DNA of 64,000 nt from Natroniella acetigena (GCF_023227745.1 NZ_JALKBX010000008.1:1-64000), one strand, 5' to 3'; shown: positions 48,989 through 58,752, counted from the first letter of the stretch. Numbers and translations are program-made. Notes: generated by a model from the sequence alone, not told the origin.

Positions 48989-50836
48989 TTAAACCTCAAA
49001 CTTATTAACCAATTGATTTAACTCCTCCGCTAGTTCAGTCAAATCTACTGAAGAATTAGTAACTTCATCAGTTACTGTAGTTATCTCATCAGTTGCCTTA
49101 ACTACCTCATCACTACCTACAGCCAACTGTTGAATTACAGCGGTTGTATCTTGAAGCTGAGCAGTCGTATCATTAATCGCCTCTACTATTTGATTAAATG
49201 CTACTCCCGCTTGATTGATAATCTCTTCTCCTTGTTCTACTTCATCAGCCCCTGCCTTAACTGCAGAAATAGCATTATTAGCTTCTGACTGAGTCTGTTC
49301 AACTAACCCAGAAATTTTATCAGTAGCAGCCGTAGTCTCTTCTGCCAACTGACGAATCTCTTCAGCCACTACCGCAAAACCTTGACCATGCTCCCCTGCT
49401 CTTGCTGCCTCAATTGCTGCATTTAAAGCCAAGAGATTAGTCTGTTCTGCTATATTAGTAATCAATTCGATAATCTCACCGATCTGATCAGAGCTATCAC
49501 CTAAATCATTAATACTTTTAACCGCTCTACTTACAGTCTCTTTAATAATTCTCATCTCTGAAACAGCTTCTTCAATCTTAACTTGTCCTTCTTCAGCATT
49601 GACAGCAGTCTCTTCAGCAAAATCATTCATCTTCTCTGTCGTAGCAGATACCTCCTCTATTCCTGCTGACATCTGTTGCATACTCCCTGCTGTAGTCTCG
49701 ACATTCCCACTAGCCTCTTCAGCAAGAGCAGATAACTCCTCTCCAGAAGAAGCAAGTGTTTCTGTAACATCAATTATATCAGCAACAATCTCTGCTTCTT
49801 CAGTTACCATTTGATTAAAGTTTTCAGCTAACTCTCCTAATTCATCATCACGCTCAATATCAGCTCTAGCATTTAAATTTCCTTTAGCTACTTTTTGCAT
49901 ATTAGTTACTAACTTTTCAATTGGATTTGAAATATTATTAGCCATCCAATTAGCTGCTATAACTGCTAAGATAATCGAGATAATTAAGATAATAATTGTT
50001 TGATATAAAATATCATCTACCTGACTAAAAGCCGTTTCTGTATCATTTTGAATAACTACTACCCAATCTAATTCATTAATTGCTGAATAAGCACCTAACA
50101 TTTCAATCCCTTCATCATTATAGTATCTATCAACACCAGAACGACCTTCTAATGCTTCACCTACAATTGAAATATCTGAGACATTACTTTGATTTAAGAC
50201 TCGTCCTTCAACATTTGGATGAGCTACCATAGTTCCTTCACTATCTGTGATATAAGCATAAGCACCATCTTCATTAAAATTATCAGATATATCTTGTAAA
50301 GCATCAAAGTTAATAGTTACTGATAAAACTCCAACTGTTTCCATTCCATCTTCAATTGGAACAGCTATTGTAGAACTAGGTTCATCAGTTTGAAGTGAAA
50401 TTAAAGAATCAGAGAAAACACTTTCACCTTGAATTGCTCTTTGAAAGTACTCTCTATCGCTTAAATCATCACCTATTAATCCAGTATCTGTAAGTCCATC
50501 ATTAATAAATGTTCCATCTTGATCTAATACAAATACCATTTCATAGCTTGGGTTTGCTGCTTCTAATTCTACTAAAGCATTTCTTTGTCTTTCAGGATCC
50601 ATTGAAGTAATATCTTCTAAATTTGCTGTCATCTCTAATCTTTCTCTGTTAGCTATCATAGCATCTTCAATTCTTAAAGCTAATTCATTAACTAAAGCTT
50701 CATTTCTATCTTCTATTTGAGTTTCAATATTATTAGCTTCCCGATTATATGTAATAGCTCCATAAATCGATAAAGGAATAGTTACTAACAATATCATAAA
50801 AATTAGTATTTTCTGTTTTAAATTAAATTTTAACAT
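48989..50836 (-). CDS. Methyl-accepting chemotaxis protein, dCache type (mcp2)
   Basis: A 615-aa receptor: TM1 (about 9-30), dCache sensor (about 35-275, with [20 protein letters not shown] and [13 protein letters not shown]), TM2 (about 282-302), HAMP and a signalling coil with the tip [20 protein letters not shown]. It begins at the internal ATG after AAAGGAGGAG. It is 33 bp downstream of the HD-GYP gene and almost certainly co-transcribed, so both would depend on the promoter region that includes the candidate invertible segment. Ligand unknown. Confidence 0.94.
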   Translation of the reverse strand: MLKFNLKQKILIFMILLVTIPLSIYGAITYNREANNIETQIEDRNEALVNELALRIEDAMIANRERLEMTANLEDITSMDPERQRNALVELEAANPSYEMVFVLDQDGTFINDGLTDTGLIGDDLSDREYFQRAIQGESVFSDSLISLQTDEPSSTIAVPIEDGMETVGVLSVTINFDALQDISDNFNEDGAYAYITDSEGTMVAHPNVEGRVLNQSNVSDISIVGEALEGRSGVDRYYNDEGIEMLGAYSAINELDWVVVIQNDTETAFSQVDDILYQTIIILIISIILAVIAANWMANNISNPIEKLVTNMQKVAKGNLNARADIERDDELGELAENFNQMVTEEAEIVADIIDVTETLASSGEELSALAEEASGNVETTAGSMQQMSAGIEEVSATTEKMNDFAEETAVNAEEGQVKIEEAVSEMRIIKETVSRAVKSINDLGDSSDQIGEIIELITNIAEQTNLLALNAAIEAARAGEHGQGFAVVAEEIRQLAEETTAATDKISGLVEQTQSEANNAISAVKAGADEVEQGEEIINQAGVAFNQIVEAINDTTAQLQDTTAVIQQLAVGSDEVVKATDEITTVTDEVTNSSVDLTELAEELNQLVNKFEV

Positions 50837-50869
50837 TGAATCTCCTCCTTTAATTTTAAACTCCATAGT

Positions 50870-51532
50870 TTACTTTCCTAAAGTATCTTTAATTTTAAAA
50901 TCATCTTTTAAAAATAGTTCTAAGCAAACATCCACTACTTCACAATCATAAGACTTACCTCTGTTTCTTTTGATTTCATTTAAAGCCTTTTCTACTCCTA
51001 AAGCTGGTCTATAAGGTCGATGTGAGTTCATAGCTTCCACCACATCTGCTACTGCTATAATTTTAGCTTCTATCAAAATCTCATCTTCTTTTAAACCTAA
51101 AGGATATCCTGAACCATCTAACCTTTCATGATGTTGTCTAATTATTTCAGCAATCTTACCAGGAAATTCTGTGTCTGCAATAATTTCGTAACCAACTTCA
51201 GAATGAGTCTTTATCATATTAAATTCATGCTCATTTAACTTAGTTGGCTTTGTTAGAATTGACATTGGTACATTAACCTTCCCTATATCATGAATCACAG
51301 CAGCCATATTAATGATATCAATCCTTTCTTTAGGGAAATCTAATACTTTAGCCATTTCCACCGCTAAAGTAGCTACCCTCTTCTGATGTTCCACAGTATA
51401 AGGATCTCTTTTCTGCATCATATTATTTAAAGCATTGCTTATAGTCTTAAAATTAGCCATTACGCAATGTTCTCTATTTTTATTACATTTTAAGCAACGT
51501 CCATGATTAAGCTCAATACTTTTACATTCCAT
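50870..51532 (-). CDS. HD-GYP c-di-GMP phosphodiesterase
   Basis: A 220-aa stand-alone HD-GYP protein. The metal-binding HD pair is H81-D82 in VIHDIGKVNVP, and HHERLDGSGYPLG at 134-146 contains the GYP motif; DVVEAMNSHRPYRP completes the pattern. A short N-terminal cysteine cluster (CLKCNKNREHC) may bind metal or a cofactor and sense redox; that is inference. GGGGTGA precedes the ATG, 13 bases after a tiny leader ORF. First full gene of the HD-GYP-mcp2 operon, next to the invertible-segment candidate. Confidence 0.93.
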   Translation of the reverse strand: MECKSIELNHGRCLKCNKNREHCVMANFKTISNALNNMMQKRDPYTVEHQKRVATLAVEMAKVLDFPKERIDIINMAAVIHDIGKVNVPMSILTKPTKLNEHEFNMIKTHSEVGYEIIADTEFPGKIAEIIRQHHERLDGSGYPLGLKEDEILIEAKIIAVADVVEAMNSHRPYRPALGVEKALNEIKRNRGKSYDCEVVDVCLELFLKDDFKIKDTLGK

Positions 51533-51545
51533 ACTATCACCCCAA

Positions 51546-51581
51546 CTAATTATCTAATTTTATTTTTTCTTTTTTACTCAT
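51546..51581 (-). CDS. Possible 11-codon leader peptide
   Basis: ATG after a very strong AAAAGGAGGATAG site opens MSKKEKIKLDN and stops 13 bases before the HD-GYP start. It is the best ribosome site in the region, better than that of the HD-GYP gene. Translational coupling or leader control is possible. It lies between the left inverted repeat and the operon. Confidence 0.45.
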   Translation of the reverse strand: MSKKEKIKLDN

Positions 51582-51616
51582 TTAACTATCCTCCTTTTAT
51601 TTATAAATTATCATTT

Positions 51617-51850
51617 GTATCGTTTTGTTAAATTAGATAGAGAAATTTTTAGTTTTTTAAATTTTTTTGATTGAATAAAGGGAATTTAATCTTATTATAG
51701 AATTATTAGCAATATAAGTTATGGTATTTTTTATATTAATAGGATAAATAAAATAAAAAAAGCAATTATTTTAATTTGATTTATAAGTATTAACAGATAT
51801 TACAGTCCATTCATTAAAAACATTAATGTTTTTAGTTAACAAAACGATAC
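51617..51850. promoter_or_regulatory. Candidate invertible segment with 15-bp inverted repeats
   Basis: GTATCGTTTTGTTAA (51617-51631) and its exact complement (51836-51850) enclose 204 bp of AT-rich DNA with no ORF. The segment contains a minus-strand TATAAT (near 51695-51700) and a 20-bp palindrome (51815-51834) that could end transcription. A FimB-sized tyrosine recombinase gene ends 20 bp to the right. The operon HD-GYP-mcp2 starts 85 bp to the left. The layout matches phase-variable promoter switches. Confidence 0.65.
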
Positions 51851-51870
51851 TTTTGTAAACAAAGGCATAC

Positions 51871-52455
51871 TCATAGTTTAACTTTATCATATGCCTCATC
51901 AACATCCTTTTGTTCTATTCCTAAATAATGACGTGTCGTTTTTACTGAACTATGCTTATATTTAGCCTGAATTACTGCGATGCTTATCCCCTGCTTGTGT
52001 GCATGATAGCCCCATGTTTTTCTTAAAGTATGAGTACCAATTGCTTCCTCTATAATCCCCACTTGACGACACCATTTTCGCACTAACTTATAAGCTTGAA
52101 CCCTACTGATCGATTTACTACAATCTCTAGTATTATAAACAAGATAATTATTCATATTTGCTGTTACTAAAGTTTTATCTGTTAATAATTCGATAGCTTT
52201 AACTGCTTCTTGATTAATTTTTATCGTATTTCTCTTTCCAGTTTTTTGCTCTACAATTTCAAAATTATCCCTAACATTTTTACTTGAATCAATTACATCT
52301 TTGATCCTCAATTTCAACAAATCACCTATTCGCAAACCAAAATTAATTCCACAGACAAATAAAACATAATCCCTCCACTTTTTTTTGCTTAACAGCATCT
52401 TCTTTATCTCCTTAATCTTTGTTTTACTTCTAATTGGTTCAACTCTATTACCCAT
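51871..52455 (-). CDS. Tyrosine recombinase, FimB-sized
   Basis: A 194-aa site-specific recombinase containing only the catalytic domain. All active-site residues are visible: R42 in GLRIGDLL, a Lys around 71-74 in QKTGKRN, H142-xx-R145 in THTLRKTWGYH, H168 in YKHSSVKTTRHYLG and nucleophile Y177. It lacks the N-terminal SAM-like core-binding domain of XerC/D, as do the fim switch recombinases. GAGGAGG precedes the ATG. No phage genes adjoin. Its neighbour is a segment flanked by inverted repeats, the probable substrate. Confidence 0.9.
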   Translation of the reverse strand: MGNRVEPIRSKTKIKEIKKMLLSKKKWRDYVLFVCGINFGLRIGDLLKLRIKDVIDSSKNVRDNFEIVEQKTGKRNTIKINQEAVKAIELLTDKTLVTANMNNYLVYNTRDCSKSISRVQAYKLVRKWCRQVGIIEEAIGTHTLRKTWGYHAHKQGISIAVIQAKYKHSSVKTTRHYLGIEQKDVDEAYDKVKL

Positions 52456-52577
52456 TCTATTGCCTCCTCAATTTAATAAATATAACTACATTTATTTTAA
52501 TATATGTTAACTTATTTAGCAAAATATTATAAATTAAAGAACTTAGATAATCAAAATAATTACTAATAGCTCTCTTT

Positions 52578-52606
52578 TTGACAATGAAAATATTAAATGC
52601 TAAAAT
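52578..52606 (+). promoter_or_regulatory. Sigma-A promoter of htpG
   Basis: TTGACA, 17 bp and TAAAAT, 105 bp upstream of the htpG start. An ACTAGT-type repeat (52616-52647) lies in the leader. No CIRCE is present. Confidence 0.75.
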
Positions 52607-52710
52607 ATCTATAGTACTTGGTGACTAGTGACTAGTCATTGGTAGCAATCAAAACTTTTTAAAATTTAATTCTAAATTTAAAAAAACTATATCTTAAAGG
52701 AGGTATTATA

Positions 52711-54588
52711 ATGACTGCTGAACAAACAGAAACTAAACAGTTTCAAGCTCAAACTAAACAATTGTTAGATTTAATGATTAACTCTATTTATACCAATCAA
52801 GAAATTTTCTTGAGAGAATTGATTTCTAATGCTTCTGATGCCATCGATAAGGTTAAATTCAAAGCACTTACTGAACCAAAAATAATAAAAGATGATTCAG
52901 AATTTGAAATCAATCTCGATCTAGATCAAGAAAATAACATAATTACTATCTCTGATAATGGAATCGGTATGACTTATCAAGAAGTTATCGAAAATATCGG
53001 TACTATTGCCCAGTCAGGCACTAAAAAATTCTTAAAAAAATTAAAACAGAATCAAGAAAATATTGATCTAATTGGTCAATTTGGAGTTGGGTTCTATTCT
53101 TCATTTATGGTCGCTAAAAAAGTAACTCTACTCACTAAAGCACCTGGCGAAGAAGAAGGTGTCAGATGGGAATCCACAGGTGATGGTACTTACTCAATTG
53201 AAAATATCGCTAAAGAAAAACGAGGTACTACAATCAAGCTCAAACTAAGAGAAGAATTCACTGCTCAAGGGGATGAAGAAGACTTTACTGCTCCACAGAC
53301 CATCAAAAACCTAGTTAAGCAATATTCCAATTATGTCAGATATCCTATTACAATGGAAGTTCCTACAGAAGAAGGAACAGAAGTTCAAACTCTAAATAAT
53401 ATGACCCCCCTTTGGAAGAAGAAAGAAGATGAGATTAGTGAAGAAGAATATAGCGAATTCTATAAAAGAAACTTTAAAGACTGGCAGGAACCATTAGAAA
53501 CTATTCACTGGTCAGTAGAGGGTCTAGTCAAATTTACCGGACTCTTATTTATTCCTCAAACAGCACCTAATGATCTTTTTTCGCCTAACTTTGAAACCGG
53601 CATCAAACTCTATTCAAAAGATAATCTGATTATGGAGCAATGCCAAGAGCTGTTACCGAAATATCTGCAATTTATTAAAGGATTGATCGACTCACCTGAT
53701 TTTTCTTTAAATATCTCACGGGAGATGCTCCAAAATAATAAACAACTTAAAGTAATTGCTAAAAATGTAGAAAAGGTTATTTTGAGAAACTTAAAGAAGA
53801 TGCTGAATAACCAACGCGAAAAATATGAAGAGTTTTGGGAGGAGTTTGGCAAGGCAATCCAAGGAGGGATTTATGCTGATCCTACTAAGCAGGATAAGTT
53901 AGTCGATCTCTTACTCTTCTCCTCTTCACATTTAGAAGAAGAAAAGACAACTCTAGCAGAATATATTGAGAGAATGCCTAAAGAACAAGAGGCAATCTAT
54001 TATGTAGTTGGTAACGATAGAAAAAGTATTGAAAACTTACCACAGATGGAATTAGTACAAGATAAGAATTTAGAAGTGCTTTATCTACTTGATGAAGTTG
54101 CTGAATTTGTAATCAATATTTTAGGTAATTATCAAGATATTGAATTCAAATCTGTTCTGCGAGAAGATCTAGATCTAGAAGATGAAACAGAGACTGAAAC
54201 TGAAGACAAAGAAGAAATAGAAGGATTATTAGCAAAGATTAATCAACACTTAACCGATAAAGTAGATGATGTTCGACTGAGTAAAAGATTAAAGTCAAGT
54301 GCTGTCTGTCTAGTCAGTGGTCAGCAAGGTTTGAGCATGTCAATGGAAAAGTTATTTAACCAAATGGAACAGAATTTGGGCCAAGCTCAACGAATCCTTG
54401 AGTTGAATCCTAACCATCAACTCTTTACAACTTTAGAAAAGATCTATAATGAAGATCCAGAAGCAGACATTTTAAAAGACTATAGTGAACTGCTTTATAA
54501 CCTTTCTTCTTTAGTTGAAGGATTTACACCTGAGGATCCAGTCGAATTTGCTGCTAAGATTACTGAGCTAATGAGTAAAGCAAAATAA
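52711..54588 (+). CDS. htpG: Chaperone HtpG (Hsp90)
   Basis: A 625-aa bacterial Hsp90. The N-terminal ATPase shows LRELISNASDAIDKVKFKA, the DNGIGMTYQEV motif and GQFGVGFYSSFMVA; the middle domain shows RGLLFIP-like TGLLFIPQTAPNDLF and the catalytic-loop NISREMLQNN; the C-terminal dimerisation domain is present. The length is normal. AAAGGAGG precedes the ATG. With clpB it makes two stress chaperones in this window, but its promoter has no CIRCE box. A terminator follows. Confidence 0.98.
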   Translation: MTAEQTETKQFQAQTKQLLDLMINSIYTNQEIFLRELISNASDAIDKVKFKALTEPKIIKDDSEFEINLDLDQENNIITISDNGIGMTYQEVIENIGTIAQSGTKKFLKKLKQNQENIDLIGQFGVGFYSSFMVAKKVTLLTKAPGEEEGVRWESTGDGTYSIENIAKEKRGTTIKLKLREEFTAQGDEEDFTAPQTIKNLVKQYSNYVRYPITMEVPTEEGTEVQTLNNMTPLWKKKEDEISEEEYSEFYKRNFKDWQEPLETIHWSVEGLVKFTGLLFIPQTAPNDLFSPNFETGIKLYSKDNLIMEQCQELLPKYLQFIKGLIDSPDFSLNISREMLQNNKQLKVIAKNVEKVILRNLKKMLNNQREKYEEFWEEFGKAIQGGIYADPTKQDKLVDLLLFSSSHLEEEKTTLAEYIERMPKEQEAIYYVVGNDRKSIENLPQMELVQDKNLEVLYLLDEVAEFVINILGNYQDIEFKSVLREDLDLEDETETETEDKEEIEGLLAKINQHLTDKVDDVRLSKRLKSSAVCLVSGQQGLSMSMEKLFNQMEQNLGQAQRILELNPNHQLFTTLEKIYNEDPEADILKDYSELLYNLSSLVEGFTPEDPVEFAAKITELMSKAK

Positions 54589-54591
54589 GTT

Positions 54592-54629
54592 AAAGCGAGG
54601 CTAAGATCAAATTAGCCTCGCTTTTATTT
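54592..54629 (+). terminator. Terminator of htpG
   Basis: AAAGCGAGGCTAA / TTAGCCTCGCTTT hairpin followed by TATTTATTT. Confidence 0.9.
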
Positions 54630-54675
54630 ATTTCAATCAATTTATCTAGATCTGAAGTTGATAATTCATTCCTAG

Positions 54676-55407
54676 CTATAACTTAAAAGTATCTTCAGAA
54701 ATTTCAGGTTCAAAATCTATAGCTTTAATTCTGAATACGGTCTGAGAACTTGCTCGCAATTTATAATTGATCACCGATTCAGTCACGTACCATCGCTCAC
54801 CAAACTGCTCTACTTCTTCAGCTTCAACGGTTCTTAATAATCTTCCTTGCTGAGAATAAAGCTCTTCTTTTAAATAGATAAACCTTTCCTGATCAACCCA
54901 GATCCTTCTATGAGAATAAGAAGTTTCTACCCCCTCTTTAGCACTTCCCTCAATTAGATAACTATCCCGTCCTTGATAACTTTCTTCTCCGACTATTTCA
55001 AATTCATACAGTTCCAATAACTGTTCCTGTTCCATTAAATCTTGATAAGAAAAATCACCGCTCACCATTGTTCTTTCTAACATCTGATTAGAAATTTTAA
55101 CAGGCTCTCCTGCATTAGGAAATAAAACCCATAAATCATCTCCAATTTTCAAGTATTTGGTTCCTTTATCATCAGGGTTGGTGAATTCAACTACAACTGA
55201 ATCCCCTGCAATATAAATAATCATCTCTTTAGTAAGCTCTCTTTTACCATCTTTTATTATCAGTTCAGTTTCCATTCTAACTTGCTCTAAGTACTTATTT
55301 TCATCTCCCCGTTCTATTATCTCTTCAGCAGTCAAAGCAAAAGCTCCTGGCGGTAACAACAAGATGCTTGCTACTAATATAAATCCTACTAATTTAAGTC
55401 TTCTCAT
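54676..55407 (-). CDS. LolA-like outer-membrane lipoprotein-sorting protein
   Basis: A 243-aa secreted protein: signal peptide (VGFILVASILLLPPGAFA) then a LolA/LolB-type half-barrel fold as in the COG2834 group, with KEMIIYIAGDSVVVEFTNPD, YLKIGDDLWVLFPNAGEPVK and GDFSYQDLM. Proteins of this type carry lipoproteins or other lipids across the periplasm. It lies downstream of two FtsX-type permeases and a LolD-like ATPase in the same direction (82-bp gap with a repeat fragment). The ATG after a run of eight G is chosen over a TTG two codons upstream. Confidence 0.85.
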   Translation of the reverse strand: MRRLKLVGFILVASILLLPPGAFALTAEEIIERGDENKYLEQVRMETELIIKDGKRELTKEMIIYIAGDSVVVEFTNPDDKGTKYLKIGDDLWVLFPNAGEPVKISNQMLERTMVSGDFSYQDLMEQEQLLELYEFEIVGEESYQGRDSYLIEGSAKEGVETSYSHRRIWVDQERFIYLKEELYSQQGRLLRTVEAEEVEQFGERWYVTESVINYKLRASSQTVFRIKAIDFEPEISEDTFKL

Positions 55408-55488
55408 GATCAACCCCCCCCGCTTAAGATCAGTGTATAGTGCAAACTCAATTATGTGTCACCTGATTTTTAACTGTACATTGATTTT

Positions 55489-56745
55489 TTAGTCCCGCAG
55501 TGCTTCACTGGGCTCTAGCTCGGCTGCTCGTCGAGCTGGAATAATACAGGCTATGGTAACAATCACTACTCCTAGTAAAAAGCTAAAGATTAAATTTTCA
55601 AGACTAAAATCGGTATAAGCAACCGTCTCTAACAACAGATCATCACTTAAAACCTCCATTGCTTCTCCATAATCAATTCCATGGATTGAAAAAACTTTAG
55701 TTACTACACCTCCAAGTATGATCCCGATAAAACTACCGATAATCCCCATAAATATCCCTTCCAGCAAAAAGAGCCTCCAAATCTCCCTACTTTTAAGCCC
55801 TAGGGCCAACATTACGCCAATCTCTCTCGTCCTATCTCTGACTATCATCAACATTGTATTAATCAAGATAATAGACCCCATCAAGATGAAGAAAATATAG
55901 ATAATATTATAGATTCTTTCTCCAATCTTAAAGTAATCAATTATCTTACCTGGTGCATTCCAAGGGATAATACTGTATTCTGTAGCAGCTTCAAAGCTTC
56001 CAAAGAGTTCGTCCATCTCCATTACTAAACTATCTGTTCGGTTGCGATCAGCTCCAATCAATAATAACTCTGTCGCTTCATCAGACATATTCAACATCTG
56101 TTGAGCTTGACTTAAATCCAAAATAAAGACATTGCCATCAATCAACCCCAATCCAGTCTCCAACGCCCCAACTATTTCAAAACTAGAACCTTGAAAGGAG
56201 CCAATAGCTGTATTATATAAAATAGTAATCTCTTCTCCTACTGCTAGCTCAAGTCGCTCTAACAACTGTTGGCCCATAATTATCTCTTCACTATCTGCCA
56301 GTGGCATCCGACCAGCCTTTAGTTGTTGATCAAAATCTATAGCTGCAATCTCCTGCTCTATATTTAAACCCCAGCCCATCACATTTGTTAGCTCATCTTC
56401 CTGACTGACAGCTCCACCAAACTTGATTCGTGGTAAAATATACTTTACTTCGTCAACCTCAGCTAACTCTTCTTTCATCTTAGAAATACCATCTTGAGCA
56501 AAACCAGCAACAGGATAATTTAATGACATTAATCTCTCTCGCCCTTCAAATTCTTGATTAATAATCTTGACATGACCAGTATCATAATTGATATATGAAT
56601 CATAGGTAGATTCCAAATAACCTACGATATGCCCTCGTGCTACAACAACTATAGCAACCACAAGAGCAATAGCAATAATCGAAATTAAAGTTCGCAATTT
56701 GTGCCGACTTAAATTTCTAACAGCTATAACCGGCAAATAGCCCAC
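55489..56745 (-). CDS. LolC/E-like ABC permease, second subunit
   Basis: A 418-aa MacB/FtsX-type permease: one N-terminal TM (about 20-40, after RNLSRHKLRTLISIIA), a large extracytoplasmic MacB-like domain (about 45-270), and three TMs at the C-terminal end (about 285-410). It ends RRAAELEPSEALRD, the usual coupling-helix region and tail. It abuts the preceding permease gene directly. With its paralogue and the ATPase it forms a heterodimeric exporter of the LolCDE or MacB type. Which substrate is moved is inferred only from the LolA-like neighbour. Confidence 0.9.
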   Translation of the reverse strand: MGYLPVIAVRNLSRHKLRTLISIIAIALVVAIVVVARGHIVGYLESTYDSYINYDTGHVKIINQEFEGRERLMSLNYPVAGFAQDGISKMKEELAEVDEVKYILPRIKFGGAVSQEDELTNVMGWGLNIEQEIAAIDFDQQLKAGRMPLADSEEIIMGQQLLERLELAVGEEITILYNTAIGSFQGSSFEIVGALETGLGLIDGNVFILDLSQAQQMLNMSDEATELLLIGADRNRTDSLVMEMDELFGSFEAATEYSIIPWNAPGKIIDYFKIGERIYNIIYIFFILMGSIILINTMLMIVRDRTREIGVMLALGLKSREIWRLFLLEGIFMGIIGSFIGIILGGVVTKVFSIHGIDYGEAMEVLSDDLLLETVAYTDFSLENLIFSFLLGVVIVTIACIIPARRAAELEPSEALRD

Positions 56746-57975
56746 CTAATTTACACCTCCTAGAGCATCAACTGGCTCCTTACAAACTGCCCAATAAGCT
56801 GGAAAGATACTGGCCACCAAAGAGACTATAAGGGTAAAAGCAATTACAAAGATAAATGCTGAAAGATTCCAAACCCCATAAGTTCTTTCAACAACTGGCA
56901 GACCAAAATCGGGTTCTATTAAATCTAACCCGTAATTTACTAGCCAGTAAACACCCACTCCTCCCATCAAACTCCCTATTATACTACCGATAACCCCAAT
57001 TCCTAAACCTTCTATCATAAAGATCTTTATAATTTGCCACTCTTTCATTCCCATAGCCTTCATCATTCCAATCTCCTTAATCCGTTCTAAAGCAGCTAAA
57101 ATAATTACATTTATAATACCTATCGCTGCAATCAATAAAAATAAAGAAGTAATGATCCGATTTTCAATATCCTGCACCTCAGTCATAGCAACTACATCCT
57201 GTGCTGAATCCCTCCAGCTATAAACAGCATACTTATCAATCTCAGCAACTATATTATTCTTTATAAACTCTTTTGCTTCCATTATACTGGTATCACTTTC
57301 TAATCTCATCACAATCTCTGTTGCTTTATCTTCTGTATTCAGTGCTCCACTGGCCTTCTGATAAGGAATATAAACTTGCTTATCATTGACCTTGGGGTTA
57401 GGAGTATTAACTACACCAACAATCTCTACTTCTAGGGTGTTGAAAACTCCTTCTGCAGTTGTAAATACAAGCAATAAGTAATCCCCTAACTCAAAACCCA
57501 TCAATTCAGCCAAGCTACTTCCTAACACAGCCCCTGATTGATCAGCAGTAAATAACTCTCCTGCAATCAAATGCTCTTCTAATTTAAACACCTCTTTTTT
57601 TCTCTCTCCATCAACCCCCACTGCCGTAATCGGCAATTCATCTAGACCATTATTGATATTAGCAGAAAATCTAATCTGAGGACTATAAGATTTCAAATTA
57701 GGAACCTGACTAAGATTCTGCTGCAACTGCTCATCAAGAGTAATTAAATTATGTAATGGCAGCTCATCCTGTCTGGGCCAATAGTCATCATCAACTAGCT
57801 GTAAATGACCACTTTCAAAATCAATTACATTATCAAAATAACTCCTTTCTAATCCTAAAACTAATGAATTGAACATCACGAAAAAAACTATTCCAAAAGC
57901 AATAATCATAGCAACTATTAAAGTCCTTTTCTTATTGCGAGTTAAATTTCTGACAGCTAGTCTGACTAAAAACAT
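56746..57975 (-). CDS. LolC/E-like ABC permease, first subunit
   Basis: A 409-aa permease of the same plan as its neighbour: MFLVRLAVRNLTRNKKRTLI with TM1, a periplasm-facing domain (about 40-265), then three TMs in ITSLFLLIAAIGIINVIILA and the C-terminal part, ending AVCKEPVDALGGVN. The codons for the last residues of the ATPase (AGG AGT) form part of its ribosome site AAAGGAG. The two permeases are only distantly alike, as in LolC/LolE. Confidence 0.9.
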   Translation of the reverse strand: MFLVRLAVRNLTRNKKRTLIVAMIIAFGIVFFVMFNSLVLGLERSYFDNVIDFESGHLQLVDDDYWPRQDELPLHNLITLDEQLQQNLSQVPNLKSYSPQIRFSANINNGLDELPITAVGVDGERKKEVFKLEEHLIAGELFTADQSGAVLGSSLAELMGFELGDYLLLVFTTAEGVFNTLEVEIVGVVNTPNPKVNDKQVYIPYQKASGALNTEDKATEIVMRLESDTSIMEAKEFIKNNIVAEIDKYAVYSWRDSAQDVVAMTEVQDIENRIITSLFLLIAAIGIINVIILAALERIKEIGMMKAMGMKEWQIIKIFMIEGLGIGVIGSIIGSLMGGVGVYWLVNYGLDLIEPDFGLPVVERTYGVWNLSAFIFVIAFTLIVSLVASIFPAYWAVCKEPVDALGGVN

Positions 57976-57981
57976 AATAAA

Positions 57982-58668
57982 TTAACTCCTTTCATCAGCA
58001 ATAATTTCTCCATCTTTTAATTTAATTATTCTCTTAGCAGATTCCATAACTAAAGGATCATGAGTAGAAAAGATGAAAGTAGTTTCTAATTTCTGATTCA
58101 TTTCAACCATCACTTCTAATACGTCAATACTGGTTTTTGAATCAAGATTAGCCGTCGGTTCATCAGCCAGTACAATCTTAGGTTCCTTAACCAAAGCTCT
58201 AGCAATAGCTACCCTCTGCTTTTGGCCCCCCGATAGTTCATTAGGCTTGCGGTCAGCCATCTCTCCTAAGCCGACTGCTGTTAAAATCTTCATTACCTGC
58301 TCTTTAATATCTTTATTATTTCTATCCGCCAATAATTTAAGAGCCAACTCTATATTTTCATAGACAGTCAGGACAGGGATTAAATTATATCCTTGAAAGA
58401 TAAAACCAAGGTTTTCCCTTCTCAATAAAGCCAGCTGGTCCTTATCCAACTTACTGATCCCTTCTCCTTCTAGATATACCTCACCATTAGTCGGTTGATC
58501 TAAACAACCAACCATATTTAACAGAGTCGTCTTTCCAGAACCAGAAGGCCCTGCTACAGAGGTGAATTCCCCCTGCTCAACCTCCAAACTTACTCCTCCT
58601 AAAGCAGATACTTCTATCTCCCCCTGACGATAGATCTTTTCTACTTCTTCTAATTTTAATAGTCCCAT
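57982..58668 (-). CDS. LolD/MacB-type ABC ATPase
   Basis: A 228-aa ATPase: Walker A GPSGSGKTTLL (about residue 37-47), Q-loop FIFQGYNLIPVLTVYENIEL, signature LSGGQKQRVAIARAL, Walker B KIVLADEPTANLD and H-loop STHD. The LFQ-type Q-loop and tail fit the LolD/MacB/FtsE group that energises mechanotransmission permeases. Two ATGs are six bases apart; the second has better spacing from AAGGGTG. First gene of a four-gene operon with two permeases and the LolA-like protein. Confidence 0.95.
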   Translation of the reverse strand: MGLLKLEEVEKIYRQGEIEVSALGGVSLEVEQGEFTSVAGPSGSGKTTLLNMVGCLDQPTNGEVYLEGEGISKLDKDQLALLRRENLGFIFQGYNLIPVLTVYENIELALKLLADRNNKDIKEQVMKILTAVGLGEMADRKPNELSGGQKQRVAIARALVKEPKIVLADEPTANLDSKTSIDVLEVMVEMNQKLETTFIFSTHDPLVMESAKRIIKLKDGEIIADERS

Positions 58669-58752
58669 ATTCATTCACCCTTCTTTTACTAAATCATTTG
58701 TTGAGATCTATTTTAATTATTTACATGATACATCAAAAATATTCTAAACAGA

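Noticed and set aside
51871-52455. Tyrosine recombinase as part of a prophage or integrative element
   Set aside because: No phage, conjugation or tRNA attachment sequence adjoins; the inverted repeats beside it argue for a local inversion role.
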